From Locusta migratoria (lineage: Eukaryota; Arthropoda; Insecta; Orthoptera; Acrididae): 64,000 bases of DNA. This document shows positions 31,654-43,300 of this stretch, in pieces. Each line of letters starts with the position of its first letter. The first letter of the stretch is position 1. The notes under the pieces are model-generated. The model searched no databases and was not told where the DNA came from. It saw nothing but the letters and a program-made list of their open reading frames with translations. The stretch covers positions 973,934,221 through 973,998,220 of the forward strand of contig CM048744.1 of NCBI GenBank assembly GCA_026315105.1, read 5' to 3'. A program made the position numbers and the translations under genes.

Positions 31654-34138
31654 AGTCTTCAGTCCGGAGACTAGTTTGATGCAGCTCTCCACAATACCCT
31701 ATCCTGAGCAAGCCTCTTCATCTCCACATAAGAACGGCAACCTACATCTGTCTGAATCTGCTTACTGTATCCATCTCTTGGTCTTCCCCGGCGATTTTTT
31801 CCCCACACACTTCCCTCCAATGCTAAATTCACAATTCCTTGATGTCTAAGAATGTGTCCTACCAATCTATCCCTTCTTTTAGTCAAGGTACGCGAGAAAT
31901 TTCTTTTCTCCCCAATTCTGTTCAGTACCTCCTCATAGTTACGCGATCCACCCACCTAATCTTCAGCATTCTTCTGTAGAACCATATTTCAAAAGCCTCC
32001 ATCCTCTTCCTGTCCGCACTGTTTATCGTCCATGTCTCACTCCCATACAAGGCAACACTCCATACAAATGCCTTCAGAAATGATTTCCTTAGGCTTAAAT
32101 CAATGTTCGATGTTAACTAATTTCTCTTTTTCAAAAATGCTTTTCTACCCATTGCCATTCTGCATTTTATATGCTCTGTACTGCGACCATCATTTGTTAT
32201 TTTACTGCCCAAGTAACAAAACTCATCTACCTCCTTTATTGCTTCGTTTCCCAATCTAATTCCTTCAGCATCACCTGATTTTCTTACACTGCACTCCATT
32301 ACCCTAGTTTTGCTCTTGTTAATGTTCATCTTATATGCACCTTTCAGCACACTGACCATTCCGTTCAATTGCTCTTCCAGATCCTTTGCTGTATCTGAAA
32401 GAATTACTATGTCATCGGCAAAACGCAATGTTTTTAATTCTTCACCCTGAACTTTAATTCCTTCTCCAAATTTCTCCTTGCTTTCCTTTATAGCTTGCTC
32501 AATGTACAAATTGAATAACAGTGGAGAAAGACTACAACCCTGTCTTACTCCATTTCCAACCACTGCATCTCTTTCATGCCCTTCAACTCTGACAACCACT
32601 GTCTGGTTTTTGTACAAGTTGTAAATAACCTTACGTTCCCTATATTTTACTCCTGCTTGCTTCAGAATTTGAAAGAGTTTATTCCAATTAACATTGTCAA
32701 AAGCCTTCACACCTGTCTGCACCAGTTTTCTTTGGAATGGGGAATATAACATTTTTCTTAAAGTCTGAGGGTACTTCACCTGTCTCATACATCTTACTCA
32801 CCAGGTGAAACAGGTTTGTCATGACTGGTTCTCCCAGAGACTTCAGTAGCTCTGAGGGAATACCATCTACTCCAGGGGCCTTGTTTGGACTTAGGTCTTT
32901 CAGGGCTCTGTCAAGTTCTTCTCTCAGTACAGTATCTCCTATTTCATCTTCATCTACATCCTCTTCCCTTCCTACAATATTGTCTCGAAGTTCATTTCCT
33001 TTGTAGAGCCCCTCTATATACTCTTTCCACCTTTCAGCTTTCCCTTCTTTGCTGAGAACTGGTTTTCCATCAGTGTCCTTGATATTCATAGACCTGTTTT
33101 TCTTATCTCCAAATGTTTCTTTTATTTTCCTGTAGGCTGCATCTATTTTTCCTCTATTTATACATTCTTCTACATCCTTGCATTTGCCTTCTAGCCACTC
33201 CTGCTTAGCCATTTTGCACTTCCTGTCAAACTCATTTCTTAGTCGTCTGTACTCCATTTTGCCTGTTTCATTTACTGCATTTTTATATTTTCTCCTTTCA
33301 TCGATTAAATTTAGTATCTCCTGTGATATCCAAGGATTTTTTGTAGGTCTTTCCTTCCTCCCTATTTTGTCCTCTGCTACCTTCACTATTTCATCTTTCA
33401 AATTTACCCATTCCTCCTCTACTGTTTTATTTTCCCCTGTTTCTGTCAATTGTTGCCTAAAGCTCCCTCTGAAATTCTTAAGAACCTCAGGTCCCTACAA
33501 TTTATCCAGGTCCCAACTCCTTATTTTCCTACCTTTTTGTAGTTTCTTTAGTTTCAGCCTACAGTTCATAAACAACAAATTATGGTCAGAGTCTATATCT
33601 GCCCCTGTGTATGTCTTACACTGTAAAACCTGGTTCCGAAATCTATGTCTTACCATTATAAAATCTATCTGGTATCTCCGGTGTCTCCTGGTCTCATCCA
33701 CGTATACAACCTTCTTTTGTGATTCTTGAACCAGGTGTTTGTTATAACTAAATTATGTTCTGTGCAAAATTCTACCAGGCGGCTTCCTCTTTCATTCCTT
33801 CTGCCCAGACCATGTTCACCTACTATCTTCCCTTCCCTTCCTTGTCCTACTACCGAATTCCAGTCTCCCATAACAATTAAGTTTTCCTCTCCCTTAAATG
33901 TCTGAATAATTTCCTTTAGCTCCTCATATATTTCTTCGATTTCCTCATCATCAGCAGAGCTAGTTGGCATATAAACCTGTACTACTGTTGTCGGTGTTGG
34001 CTTCGTATCTATCTTGACAATGATAATGCGATCACTGTGCTGGTCATAGTAGTTAACCCTCATTCCTAATTTCTTATTCATTATCAGTCCTACTCCTGTG
34101 ATACCCCCAACTGATTTTGTATTTATAATCCTGTACTC

Positions 34139-37100
34139 CATCCCCATGAACCACAGACATTGCCGAGGTGGGGTGGCTTGCGTGCCTCAACGATACAGAT
34201 AGCCGTACCGTAGGTGCAACCACAGCGGAGGGGTATCTGTGGAGAGGCCAGACAAACGTGTGGTTCCTGAAGAGGGGCAGCAGCCTTTTCAGTAGTTACA
34301 AGGGGCAACAGTCTGGATGATTGACTGAGTTGGCCTTGTAACATCAGCTAATGTGGCCTTGCCACACAGCTACTGCGAACGGCTGAAAGCAAGGGGAAAC
34401 TACAGCCGTTACCCTTCCCGAGGACATGCAGCTCTACTGTATGAACATATGATGATGGCATCCTCTCGGGTAAAATATTCCGGAGGTAAAATAGTCCCCC
34501 ATTCGGATCTCCGGGCGGGGACTACTCAGGAGGATGTGATCATCAGGAAAGACAATACTGGCATTCTACGGGTCGGAGCGTGGAATGTTAGATCCCTTAA
34601 TCGAGTAGGAAAATTAGAAAATTTAAAAAGGGAAATGGATAGGTTGAAGTTAGATATAGTGGGGATTAGTGAAGTTCGGTGGCAGGATGAACAGGATTTC
34701 TGGTCAGGTGAGTACAGGATTATAAATACAAAATCAATTGGGGGTATCACAGGAGTAGGATTGATAATGAATAAGAAAATAGGAATGCGGGTAAACTACT
34801 ATGACCAGCACAGTGATCGCATTATCATTGTCAAGATAGATACGAAGCCAACACCGACAACAGTAGTACAGGTTTATATGCCAACTAGCTCTGCCGATGA
34901 TGAGGAAATCGAAGAAATATATGAGGAGCTAAAGGAAATTATTCAGACAATTAGGGGAGAGGAAAACTTAATTGTAATGGGAGACTGGAATTCGGTAGTA
35001 GGACAAGGAAGGGAAGGGAAGATAGTAGGTGAATATGGTGTGGGCAAAAGGAATGAAAGAGGAAGCCGCCTGGTAGAATTTTGCACAGAACATAATTTAG
35101 TTATAACAAACACCTGGTTCAAGAATCACAAAAGAAGGTTGTATACGTGGAAGAGACCAGGAGACACCGGAAGATACCAGATAGATTTTATAATGGTAAG
35201 ACATAGATTTCGGAATCAGGTTCTACAGTGTAAGACGTACCCAGGGGCAGATATAGACTCTGACCATAACTTGTTGGTTATGAACTGTAGGCTGAAACTG
35301 AAGAAACTACAAAAAGGTAGGAAAATAAGGAGATGGGACCTGGATAAATTGAAGGAACCTGAGGTTCTTAAGAATTTCAGAGGGAGCTTTAGGCAACAAT
35401 TGACAGAAACGGGGGAAAATAAAACAGTAGAGGAGGAATGGGTAAAATTGAGAGATGAAATAGTGAAGGTAGCAGAGGACAAAGTAGGTAGGAAGGAAAG
35501 ACCTACAAAAAATCCTTGGATATCACAGGAGATACTAAATTTAATCGATGAAAGGAGAAAATATAAAAATGCAGTAAATGAAACAGGCAAAATAGAGTAC
35601 AGACGACTAAGAAATGAGATTGACAGGAAGTGTAAAATGGCTAAGCAGGAGTGGCTAGAAGGCAAATGCAAGGATGTAGAAGAATGTATAAATAGGGGAA
35701 AAATAGATACAGCCTACAGGAAAATAAAAGAAACATTTGGAGATAAGAAAAACAGCTCTATGAATATCAAGGACACTGATGGAAAACCAGTTCTCAGCAA
35801 AGAAGGGAAAGCTGAAAGGTGGAAAGAGTATATAGAGGGACTCTACAAAGGAAATGAACTTCGAGACAATATTGTAGGAAGGGAAGAGGATGTAGGTGAA
35901 GATGAAATAGGAGATACTGTACTGAGAGAAGAATTTGACAGAGCCCTGAAAGACCGAAGTCGAAACAAGGCCCCTGGAGTAGATGATATTCCCTCAGAGT
36001 TACTGAAGTCTCTGGGAGAACCAGCCATGACAAAATTGTTTCACCTGGTGTGTAAGATGTATGAGACAGGTGAAGTACCCTCAGACTTTAAGAAAAATGT
36101 TATAATTCCCATCCCTAAGAAAGCAGGTGCAGACAGGTGTGAAAACTACAGAACCATCAGTTTAATAAGTCATGGCTGCAAAATATTAACGCGAATTATA
36201 TACAGAAGGATGGAAAAGCTGGTAGAAGCCGACCTCGGGGAAGATCAGTTTGGGTTCAGGAGAAAGGTAGGAACACGGGAGGCAATACTCACTTTACGGC
36301 TTATCCTAGAAGATAGATTAAGAAAAGGCAAACCTACATTTCTAGCTTTTGTAGATTTGGAGAAGGCTTTTGACAATGTTGATTGGAATAAACTCTTTCA
36401 AGTTCTGAAGCAAGCAGGAGTAAAATATAGGGAACGTAAGGTTATTTACAACTTGTACAAAAACCAGACAGCGGTTGTCAGTGTTGAAGGGCATGAAAGG
36501 GATGCAGTGGTTGGAAAGGGAGTAAGACAGGGTTGTAGTCTTTCTCCATCGTTGTTCAATTTGTACATTGAGCAAGCTATAAAGGAAAGCAAGGAGAAAT
36601 TTGGAGAAGGAATTAAAATTCAGGGTGAAGAATTAAAAACATTGCGTTTTGCCGACGACATAGTAATTCTGTCAGATACAGCAAAGGACCTGGAAGAGCA
36701 ATTGAACGGAATGGACAGTGTGCTGAAAGGTGCATATAAGATGAACATTAACAAGAGCAAAACTAGGGTAATGGAGTGCAGTGTAAGAAAATCAGGTGAT
36801 GCTGAAGGAATTATATTGGGAAACGAAGCAATAAAGGAGGTAGATGAGTTTTGTTACTTGGGCAGTAAAATAACAAATGATGGTCGCAATACAGAGGATA
36901 TAAAAAGCAGAATGGCAATGGGTAGGAAAGCGTTCTTGAAAAAGAGAAATTTGTTAACATCGAATATTGATTTAAACCTAAGGAAGTCCTTTCTGAAGGC
37001 ATTTGTATGGAGTGTTGCCTTGTATGGGAGTGAGACATGGACGATAAACAGTGCGGACAGGAAGAGGGTTGAAGCTTTTGAAATTTGGTGCTACAGAAGA

Positions 37101-37430
37101 ATGCTGAAGATTAGGTGGGTGGATCGCGTATCTAATGAGGAGGTACTGAACAGAATTGGGGAGAAAAGGAATTTCTGGCATACCTTGACTAAAAGAAGGG
37201 ATAGATTGGTAGGACACATTCTTAGACATCAAGGAATTGTGAATTTAGCGTTGGAGGGAAGTGTGTGGGGAAAAAATCGCAGGGGAAGACCAAGAGATGG
37301 ATACAGTAAGCAGATTCAGACAGATGTAGGTTGTCGTTCTTATGTGGAGATGAAGAGGCTTGCTCAGGATAGAGTAGGGTGGAGAGCTGCATCAAACCAG
37401 TCTCCGGACTGAAGACCACAACAACAACAA
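34139..37430 (+). mobile_element. Full-length RTE LINE (3.29 kb)
   Basis: 5' UTR from ATGAACCACAGACATTGCC, one long ORF, and a 3' end ACCACAACAACAACAA directly after the stop. Flanked by duplication TCCTGTACTC (34129-34138, 37431-37440), extendable by AA that may be tail. Length fits RTE elements (about 3.2-3.3 kb). The target lies inside an older antisense RTE. No ORF1 and no poly-A, as usual for RTE. Confidence 0.93.
34449..37412 (+). CDS. RTE endonuclease-reverse transcriptase, uninterrupted
   Basis: Predicted element-encoded enzyme that nicks target DNA and copies its own RNA there (target-primed reverse transcription). The frame is open from 34329. I chose the first in-frame ATG (34449), giving 987 residues, and the open codons upstream lack an ATG. 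Apurinic-like endonuclease motifs come first: AWNVRSLN, GISEVRW, GDWNSVVG and SDHNLLV, in order. The RT follows: NYRTISLIS, FGFRRKVGTRE, FVDLEKAFDNVDW, VRQGCSLSP, and FADDIVIL with its two aspartates at 36654-36659. The C-terminal part has YGSETWTI, CYRRMLKIRWVDRV and KRRDRLVGHILRHQG. A few residues differ from all sister copies (RSRNKAPGVDDI where the antisense copy has SPNKAPGVDGI, VSVEG where others have VRVEG, SPSLFN where others have SPLLFN), so it may be intact in frame yet impaired. Confidence 0.9.
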   Translation: MMMASSRVKYSGGKIVPHSDLRAGTTQEDVIIRKDNTGILRVGAWNVRSLNRVGKLENLKREMDRLKLDIVGISEVRWQDEQDFWSGEYRIINTKSIGGITGVGLIMNKKIGMRVNYYDQHSDRIIIVKIDTKPTPTTVVQVYMPTSSADDEEIEEIYEELKEIIQTIRGEENLIVMGDWNSVVGQGREGKIVGEYGVGKRNERGSRLVEFCTEHNLVITNTWFKNHKRRLYTWKRPGDTGRYQIDFIMVRHRFRNQVLQCKTYPGADIDSDHNLLVMNCRLKLKKLQKGRKIRRWDLDKLKEPEVLKNFRGSFRQQLTETGENKTVEEEWVKLRDEIVKVAEDKVGRKERPTKNPWISQEILNLIDERRKYKNAVNETGKIEYRRLRNEIDRKCKMAKQEWLEGKCKDVEECINRGKIDTAYRKIKETFGDKKNSSMNIKDTDGKPVLSKEGKAERWKEYIEGLYKGNELRDNIVGREEDVGEDEIGDTVLREEFDRALKDRSRNKAPGVDDIPSELLKSLGEPAMTKLFHLVCKMYETGEVPSDFKKNVIIPIPKKAGADRCENYRTISLISHGCKILTRIIYRRMEKLVEADLGEDQFGFRRKVGTREAILTLRLILEDRLRKGKPTFLAFVDLEKAFDNVDWNKLFQVLKQAGVKYRERKVIYNLYKNQTAVVSVEGHERDAVVGKGVRQGCSLSPSLFNLYIEQAIKESKEKFGEGIKIQGEELKTLRFADDIVILSDTAKDLEEQLNGMDSVLKGAYKMNINKSKTRVMECSVRKSGDAEGIILGNEAIKEVDEFCYLGSKITNDGRNTEDIKSRMAMGRKAFLKKRNLLTSNIDLNLRKSFLKAFVWSVALYGSETWTINSADRKRVEAFEIWCYRRMLKIRWVDRVSNEEVLNRIGEKRNFWHTLTKRRDRLVGHILRHQGIVNLALEGSVWGKNRRGRPRDGYSKQIQTDVGCRSYVEMKRLAQDRVGWRAASNQSPD

Positions 37431-38009
37431 TCCTGTACTCACCTGACCAGAAATCCTGATCATCCTGCCTCCGAACTTCACTAATCCCCACTATATCTAA
37501 CTTCAACCTATCCATTTCCCTTTTTAAATTTTCTAATTTTCCTACTAGATTAAGGGATCTAACATTCCACGCTCCGTCCCGTAGAATGCCAGTATTGTCT
37601 TTCCTGATGATCACATCCTCCTGAGTAGTCCCCGCCCGGAGATCCGAATGGGGGACTATTTTACCTCCGGAATATTTTACCCCAGAGGATGCCATCATCA
37701 TATGCTCATACAGTAGAGCTGCATGTCCTCGGGAAAGGTAACGGCTGTAGTTTCCCTTTGCTTTCAGCCGTTCGCAGTAGCTGTGTGGCAAAGCCACATT
37801 AGCTGATGTTACAAGGCCAGCTCAATCAGTCATCCAGACTGTTGCCCCTGTAACTACTGAAAAGGCTGCTGCCCCTCTTCAGGAACCACACGTTTGTCTG
37901 GCCTCTCCAAAGATGCCCCTCCGCTGTGGTTTCACCTACAGTACGGCTATCTGTATCGTTGAGGCACGCAAGCCACCCCACCTCGGCAATGTCTGTGGTT
38001 CATGGGAGT

Positions 38010-39723
38010 GGATATATATATATTGAAATTAAAAGATAATTTTGGTTAAATAGCCAGAAGTCGCCCGTTTTGTTGCTAGTTGCTAAAACCTAAATTTTGT
38101 CGCTTTCTATGGCCAAAACTCGCCAGATATAGCGACAAAGTCGCTAAATTGGTGACACTGATTCTAATGCGATCACGCACAATGGGACTAGAGTTAGGCA
38201 ACACGATTCATTTTCAGGAATCGATTTCTGCGATTCAGTCGCACATTGTGAATCGATTCCTAAGATTTGTTTCCGATTCTTTATAGTCTGCAATGGTACG
38301 ATTCTTACAGAATGCTAAAAAGTAGACAATATGGGTATCGGATTCTTTGTAACGTGTTTTATATTTATGGTTTATAAATTTCAGACTGAAAATAACAATC
38401 AGCCAAAGCCATCCGATTAAACTTTAAAAAATTCTCGTGAAAACAGATTTTGAAGTTTTGCAAGCTGATATAAATACATATTATGCTACCAATTATTTCT
38501 GACGCTGAGTAGCTCATTTGGTAGCATTGTAGGTTGTTAAACTAGTGAACACAGGTAACAAAATCTTGCTGTAACCTTATACATTTCTTTTCGTTCTGTT
38601 CCAATATTTCAGCCATTTAAATATAAATTTCATTAAAGTATGGTATTTAATACACATCCAATCATTATACAATACTTACTATGTAAATCCACGTAGTTTC
38701 AGAAAATACGTCTCTATAAATAAACTTTAAAAATTAAAATCCATATCTAAATACCAAAATATATTCGAGATACAAGAAATTCGCTTTTTTTGTATCAAGA
38801 TGTTTTTGTAAAATATCGGTTTCATTCGGGAAAGATAGACATAAAAACCTATAAGTGAAAACTATTTTCGAGGTGACGTTGAAAAACATTTAAAATCATA
38901 TGTTATACAAAAAGAATATTTTTGTAAAATTTGAGTTTTTTTTACAAAAATACAAATATGTAGATGAACTCAAAAACATAAACCTTTCTAAATACAAAAC
39001 ATAATCCAAATCATTAGAGCCATTTCCAGAGAACGCGACATATAAATGTACAAGAATTGCTCGTTTAAAGATATTACATGTAAACTGTACAAAACGACGC
39101 GTGTGTGTGTGTGTGTTGCACTGCATCTGCAACGCATAAGAGGAACGTAATTTTTTTATCATACTTTGATTTCTGGTTGTTAGTCGTCTGTATTGCCAGC
39201 TGCGTTTCGTTTCTGTCATCTGTAATCCATGAATAATTATTAACGGCTCACGATCTTAGTTCTGTCCTACCTTTGTGCACACACGTCCTCTTCTTTGACT
39301 GCTTTCTGGCTTCCGTAATTATTCGGCAAGATATGCTTCGCAATATCTCGGGTAATCAACGCCATTGATTATGTGAGTTGTCATGCTATAAACTACTGGT
39401 GGAAATAATTATAGTGTGTCCATTTAAAACATAAGTTTTGGGTAAAAAACACACATACTTTCGTTTTAGAATGTTTCAGAATTTTTAAATTCCTGAGCCC
39501 CTGCCTTACATTGATACCGGTGAAAGTCGTTTTACAATAGCCGTTATGTTCCAGAGATATTTTGGGTGAGAGAGAGAACTGGGACGCCTATATATATCAC
39601 CTAACTCTGCCGCCCCAAATATCTCTGGAACAACACTGACATTCAAAAAAGGTTTTTACCAGCATAAACGAATGACAGGGGCTTAGGAAACTAAATACTA
39701 TACGAAATTTTAAAACGTAAACA
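38010..39723. other. No gene seen; AT-rich
   Basis: Very AT-rich. 38190-38345 has many GATTC/GAATC motifs in both orientations (CGATTC, GAATCGATTCC), like the ends of some hAT elements. A GT run lies at 39099-39115. No supported ORF. Confidence 0.5.
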
Positions 39724-39735
39724 AATACTATCTTG

Positions 39736-40036
39736 AAACTTCCTGGGACTCGAACCTGGGACCTTTGCCTTTCGCGGGCAAGCGCACTACTGACTGAGCT
39801 ATCCCGACACGACTCACGATGCCGCCTCACAACTTTACTTCCGCCAGTACCACGCCTCCTACTTTCCAAACTTCACAGAAGCTCTCCTGCGAAATGGTCG
39901 CACAGTCGGTAGTGCGCTTGCCCGCGAAAGTCAAAGGTCCGAGGTTCGAGTCCCGGTTCCGGCACACAATTTTAATCTGCCAGGAAGTTTCGTATCAGCG
40001 CTCACTCCTCTGCAGAGTGAAAGTTTCATTCTGGAA
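39736..40036. mobile_element. Palindromic SINE-F, short
   Basis: A minus unit with an internal deletion (CCTGGGACTCGAACC) joins a plus unit near 39893. Flanks AATA(C/A)TATCTTG (39724-39735, 40037-40048) match 11/12 around the pair. Confidence 0.86.
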
Positions 40037-40048
40037 ATAATATCTTGT

Positions 40049-40546
40049 GTATTTTTAATTGGACAGCCCCCCGATAAATTCGTATGCAATCAATAGCATG
40101 AAAGTCACATAAATAATAGCGTTGGTTACATCGCAATACTTCAATTACATCCCGACAAATTGCGAACCGACGTTGACGCCTGAAATAAATGAAGCCCACG
40201 TCCTGAGACTCAAGCGTGAACCCCTCGCTGCAGGTAATCGTAATGTGATTGACGTACTACGTCAGTGGAGTGTTAATGTAGGGTGTGGTATTGTATGACA
40301 ACACATCATTTACATATATTTCACTGATGGCACTCTTAAATGGGGGTAGTTTAGCCCCTTCTTGAGCTGTACCTTACTTGAACGGATCCACCTCTTAAAA
40401 TGTGTCAAATAAAGCGGTATCAGAATGATGGATGTCCTGCGCATAATTTTTATTGTTGCCAAATGACAACTAGAGGCACAACTAGTGGTAACATGCGTGG
40501 TTGCTTGTTTGTTAACCTCATACTTACTGAAATACGTGGCTTGTAA
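40049..40546. other. No gene seen
   Basis: Unrecognised, AT-rich in part, no repeats I could match in the window. A 135-codon minus frame (40310-40717) is mostly compositional. Confidence 0.45.
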
Positions 40547-41188
40547 AGCGTGGTTATGGTATATCGCCCCCAAATTTGCGACTAGACAGTGAATTTCCTG
40601 GCAGAGAGGACACAGTTTGTAGTAATCGATGCTATGGCATCGGGCGTTCCACAGGGTAGTGTTATTGGTCTTCTGCTGTTCCTTATTTACATAAACGATT
40701 TGGGAAAAATCTAACACCCAAAACTTCAGATGTCAGACACTCAGATCGGTATCAAACGTTGTATATCGATAGAGTATCAATCGAAACTTCTATATAATCC
40801 GTGCTAGGTGCTGCCGTCCAAGAGAACGTGCGTAAAGGGGAAGTAATATGTAACAACTGTCCTACGGAGCACAGGAAAAGCTTATCTGTAGAGGCCTGTC
40901 GCGCCAAACTCTCATGGGGTAGTTGATAAAGCGAATTTTGGTCGTTACGAGGGTCCTCGGTACAAACCCTGGAGTGCGTTTTTTTTTTTTTTTTTTGTAC
41001 TGCAAATTGTTTTACGTCGACAAACGTACACCGAGTGTTACACGGGAGAACATGTTCCTGAAATGTAAAAGTAAAAGGACTTCGGATTTCATAGTACTGT
41101 GAAATCGGCAGTTTGCTTCTGCTTCGTTTTTTTAAAAAGTAGCAAACAAATGTTCAATTTCAAATGCTTGTAATTCTATGGGACCAAA

Positions 41189-42320
41189 CTACTACTACTA
41201 CTACATAGATACTCTGCAAATCACATTTAAGTGCCTGGCAGAGGGTTCATTAACCACTTTTATAACTTTTCTCTACCGTTCTATTGTCTGATAGCACGCG
41301 AGAAGAAAGAACAGCTAAATCGTTCCGTTTTCCATCTGATTTCTCTTATTTTATTGGGATGATTATGTCTCCCTAAGTAGGTGGGTGCTAGCAAAATATT
41401 TTCACATTCGGAACTAAAAGTCGGTGAGTGAAACTTCGCAAACAGATCACGCCGCAATGAATAACGTCTTTCTTTTAATGATTTCCACCACAATTCGTGC
41501 AACATTTCCGCGACGCTTCCCCCCCCCCCCCCCCCGTAACGTGATAAAACAAAACGACTTGCCCTTCTCTGAACCTTCTCAATATCTTCCGTCAGTCCCA
41601 CCTGGTGAGGGTCCCACAAGGGGCAACAGTACTCCAAGAGAGGACGCACAAGTGTGATGTAGGCAGTCTCTTTGGTGGAGCTGGTGCATCTTCTAAGCGT
41701 TCTGCCAATGAAACGTAACCTTTGGTTCGCCTTCCCCAGCCGGCCGCGGTGGCCGAGGTGACTGAGGCGCTCCAATCACGGTCAGCACGACCACTACGGT
41801 CGGGGGTTCGAATCCCCCCTCGGGCATGGATATTTGTGACGTCCTAGTTCGTAAGTAGTTCATAAGTAGTTTGTAAGTTTAGGGACTGATGACCCCGTAG
41901 TTAAGTCCCATAAGCTTTACAAACATTTGAACATTTTTTTTTCGTCTTCCCCACAATATTTTCTATGTGTTCTCTCCAGTCTAAGTTGTTCGTAATTGTA
42001 ACTCCTAGGTATTTGGTAGAATTTACGACCTTAAGGTTTGACTGTTTTTTCGCGTAATTCAAGTTCAGCGAATTTCTTTTAGTGGTCATGTGTATTACTT
42101 CACACTTTTCTTTATTTAGTGTCAATTGCCAATTTTCGCACCAAGTAGAAATTTTGTCTAAATCGCTTTGCAGTTGCTTTTGATCCTCTGTTGACTTCAC
42201 TGACCGATAAACGACAGCATCATCCGCGAACAGTCTAAGGGAGCTATTCAGATTATCTCCTAAATCGTTTATAAACACGAGGAAGAGTAGGGGACCTATA
42301 ACGCTTCCCTGTGGAACTAT
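41189..42320 (-). pseudogene. CR1-group LINE in SINE-C
   Basis: Minus strand. The 3' end has a TAC-type repeat (41188-41206). The RT C-terminal half reads FADDAVVYRSVKSTEDQKQ, WQLTLNKEKCEVIHMTTKRN, KYLGVTITNNLDWREH and WDPHQVGLTEDIEKVQ. 5'-truncated at GSVIGPLLF. A C-run at 41520-41536 breaks the frame, and SINE-A is nested at 41739. Confidence 0.87.
41739..41940 (+). mobile_element. SINE-A in LINE
   Basis: Full-length. Duplication TTCG(C/T)CTTCCCCA (41726-41738, 41941-41953), 12/13. Innermost element of the nested stack. Confidence 0.92.
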
Positions 42321-42357
42321 GTTGGTCATCAGTCTCTAGACTTACAAACTACTTAAA

Positions 42358-42508
42358 TTCAAATGTTTGTAAAACTTATGGGGCTTAACTACGGGGTCAT
42401 CAGTCCCTGAACTTGCAAACTACTTATGAACTACCTTATACTAAAGACGCGGAAGGCCGCGCGCACCGCAACACGGCGCTCCAGTACGCGCGGCTAATCC
42501 GCCGCGGC
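42358..42508 (-). mobile_element. SINE-A, internally deleted
   Basis: Minus copy lacking about 40 bp between tail and head. Perfect 11-bp duplication AACTACTTAAA (42347-42357, 42509-42519). Confidence 0.88.
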
Positions 42509-42557
42509 AACTACTTAAACAAAGTGAAACTAACCTAAGAACAACAGACACATCCAT

Positions 42558-43300
42558 ATATGTACATGACGTCTGTTCCGAAAGAACATACGTCACTTCT
42601 GATCCTGCAGTTGTTATTATTTAATATTCACAGAATATATGACATCAACTGCGATTGGGCAAAGCAGAAAATGTGTACCCAGCCGGGATCCGAACCCGGG
42701 TCTCCTGCTTTAGAGGCAGTTGCGCTGACCCCTACACCACTGGGGACACAGTGATCACCGCACCTGCAAGGACTACCTAAGCACGCCTCCCGTCAGATAC
42801 AAATTCCCAGCTTCGCCCAGCCCACAGTACTCAAACTCGTAGTTATGAAACTAATTCCCGTAAAAGTAAGGGCTTCAAACTTGGGTACACATTTTCACCT
42901 TTGCCCAATCGCAGTTGATGTCATATATTCTGTGAATATTAAATAGTAACAACTGCAGGATCAGAAGTGACGTCTGTTCTTTCGGAACAGACGTCATGTA
43001 TATATATAATATGCCGGTGACGGGCAATGATTCTATCGTTAGTGGGGAGGGGTGGGCAAGTTTGAAGCCCTTACTCTTACGGGAATTAGTTTCATAACTA
43101 CGAGTTTGAGTACTGTGGGCAGGGCGAAGCTGGGAATTTGTATCTGACGGGAGGCGTGCCTAGGTAGTCCTTGTAGGTCCCCAGTGGTGTAGGGGTCTGC
43201 GCAACTGCCTAGAAAGCAGGAGACCCGGGTTCGGATCCCGGCTGGGTACACATTTTCAGCTTTGCCCAATCGCAGTTGATGTCATATATTCTGTGAATAC
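42558..43300. mobile_element. Palindromic SINE-D composite
   Basis: A minus SINE-D with extended 5' body (42558-42885), a plus tail-only piece (42888-43012) and a plus copy with head (43013-43300). Both tRNA-like heads carry CCTGCTTTAGAGGCAG or CTGCCTAGAAAGCAG. The tails contain a perfect hairpin (GACGTCTGTTC / GAACAGACGTC). A single perfect 10-bp duplication ACACATCCAT (42548-42557, 43301-43310) flanks the whole. Confidence 0.82.

Larger units (their letters stand above)
31645..38009 (-). pseudogene. RTE LINE, antisense, degenerate, split by a sense RTE
   Basis: The 3' end is at 31645 (reverse of the CAA tail) and the 5' end near 38009 (reverse of CCCATGAACCACAGACATTG). It is interrupted at 34139-37430. 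Frames at 32117-33449 and 33665-34147 cover endonuclease to RT with FADDIVIL intact, but about 480 bp of RT is deleted near 32710 and frameshifts occur near 33495 and 33700. Excluding the insertion it is about 3.07 kb. Non-coding as it stands. Confidence 0.92.

Noticed and set aside
32821..33729. Plus-strand Ser/Phe-rich frames up to 183 codons
   Set aside because: Antisense shadows of the degenerate RTE endonuclease and RT.
34353..37412. Host gene of 1019 codons
   Set aside because: Starts on GTG in this frame; content is endonuclease plus reverse transcriptase with element ends and target duplication, so it is an RTE ORF beginning at ATG 34449.
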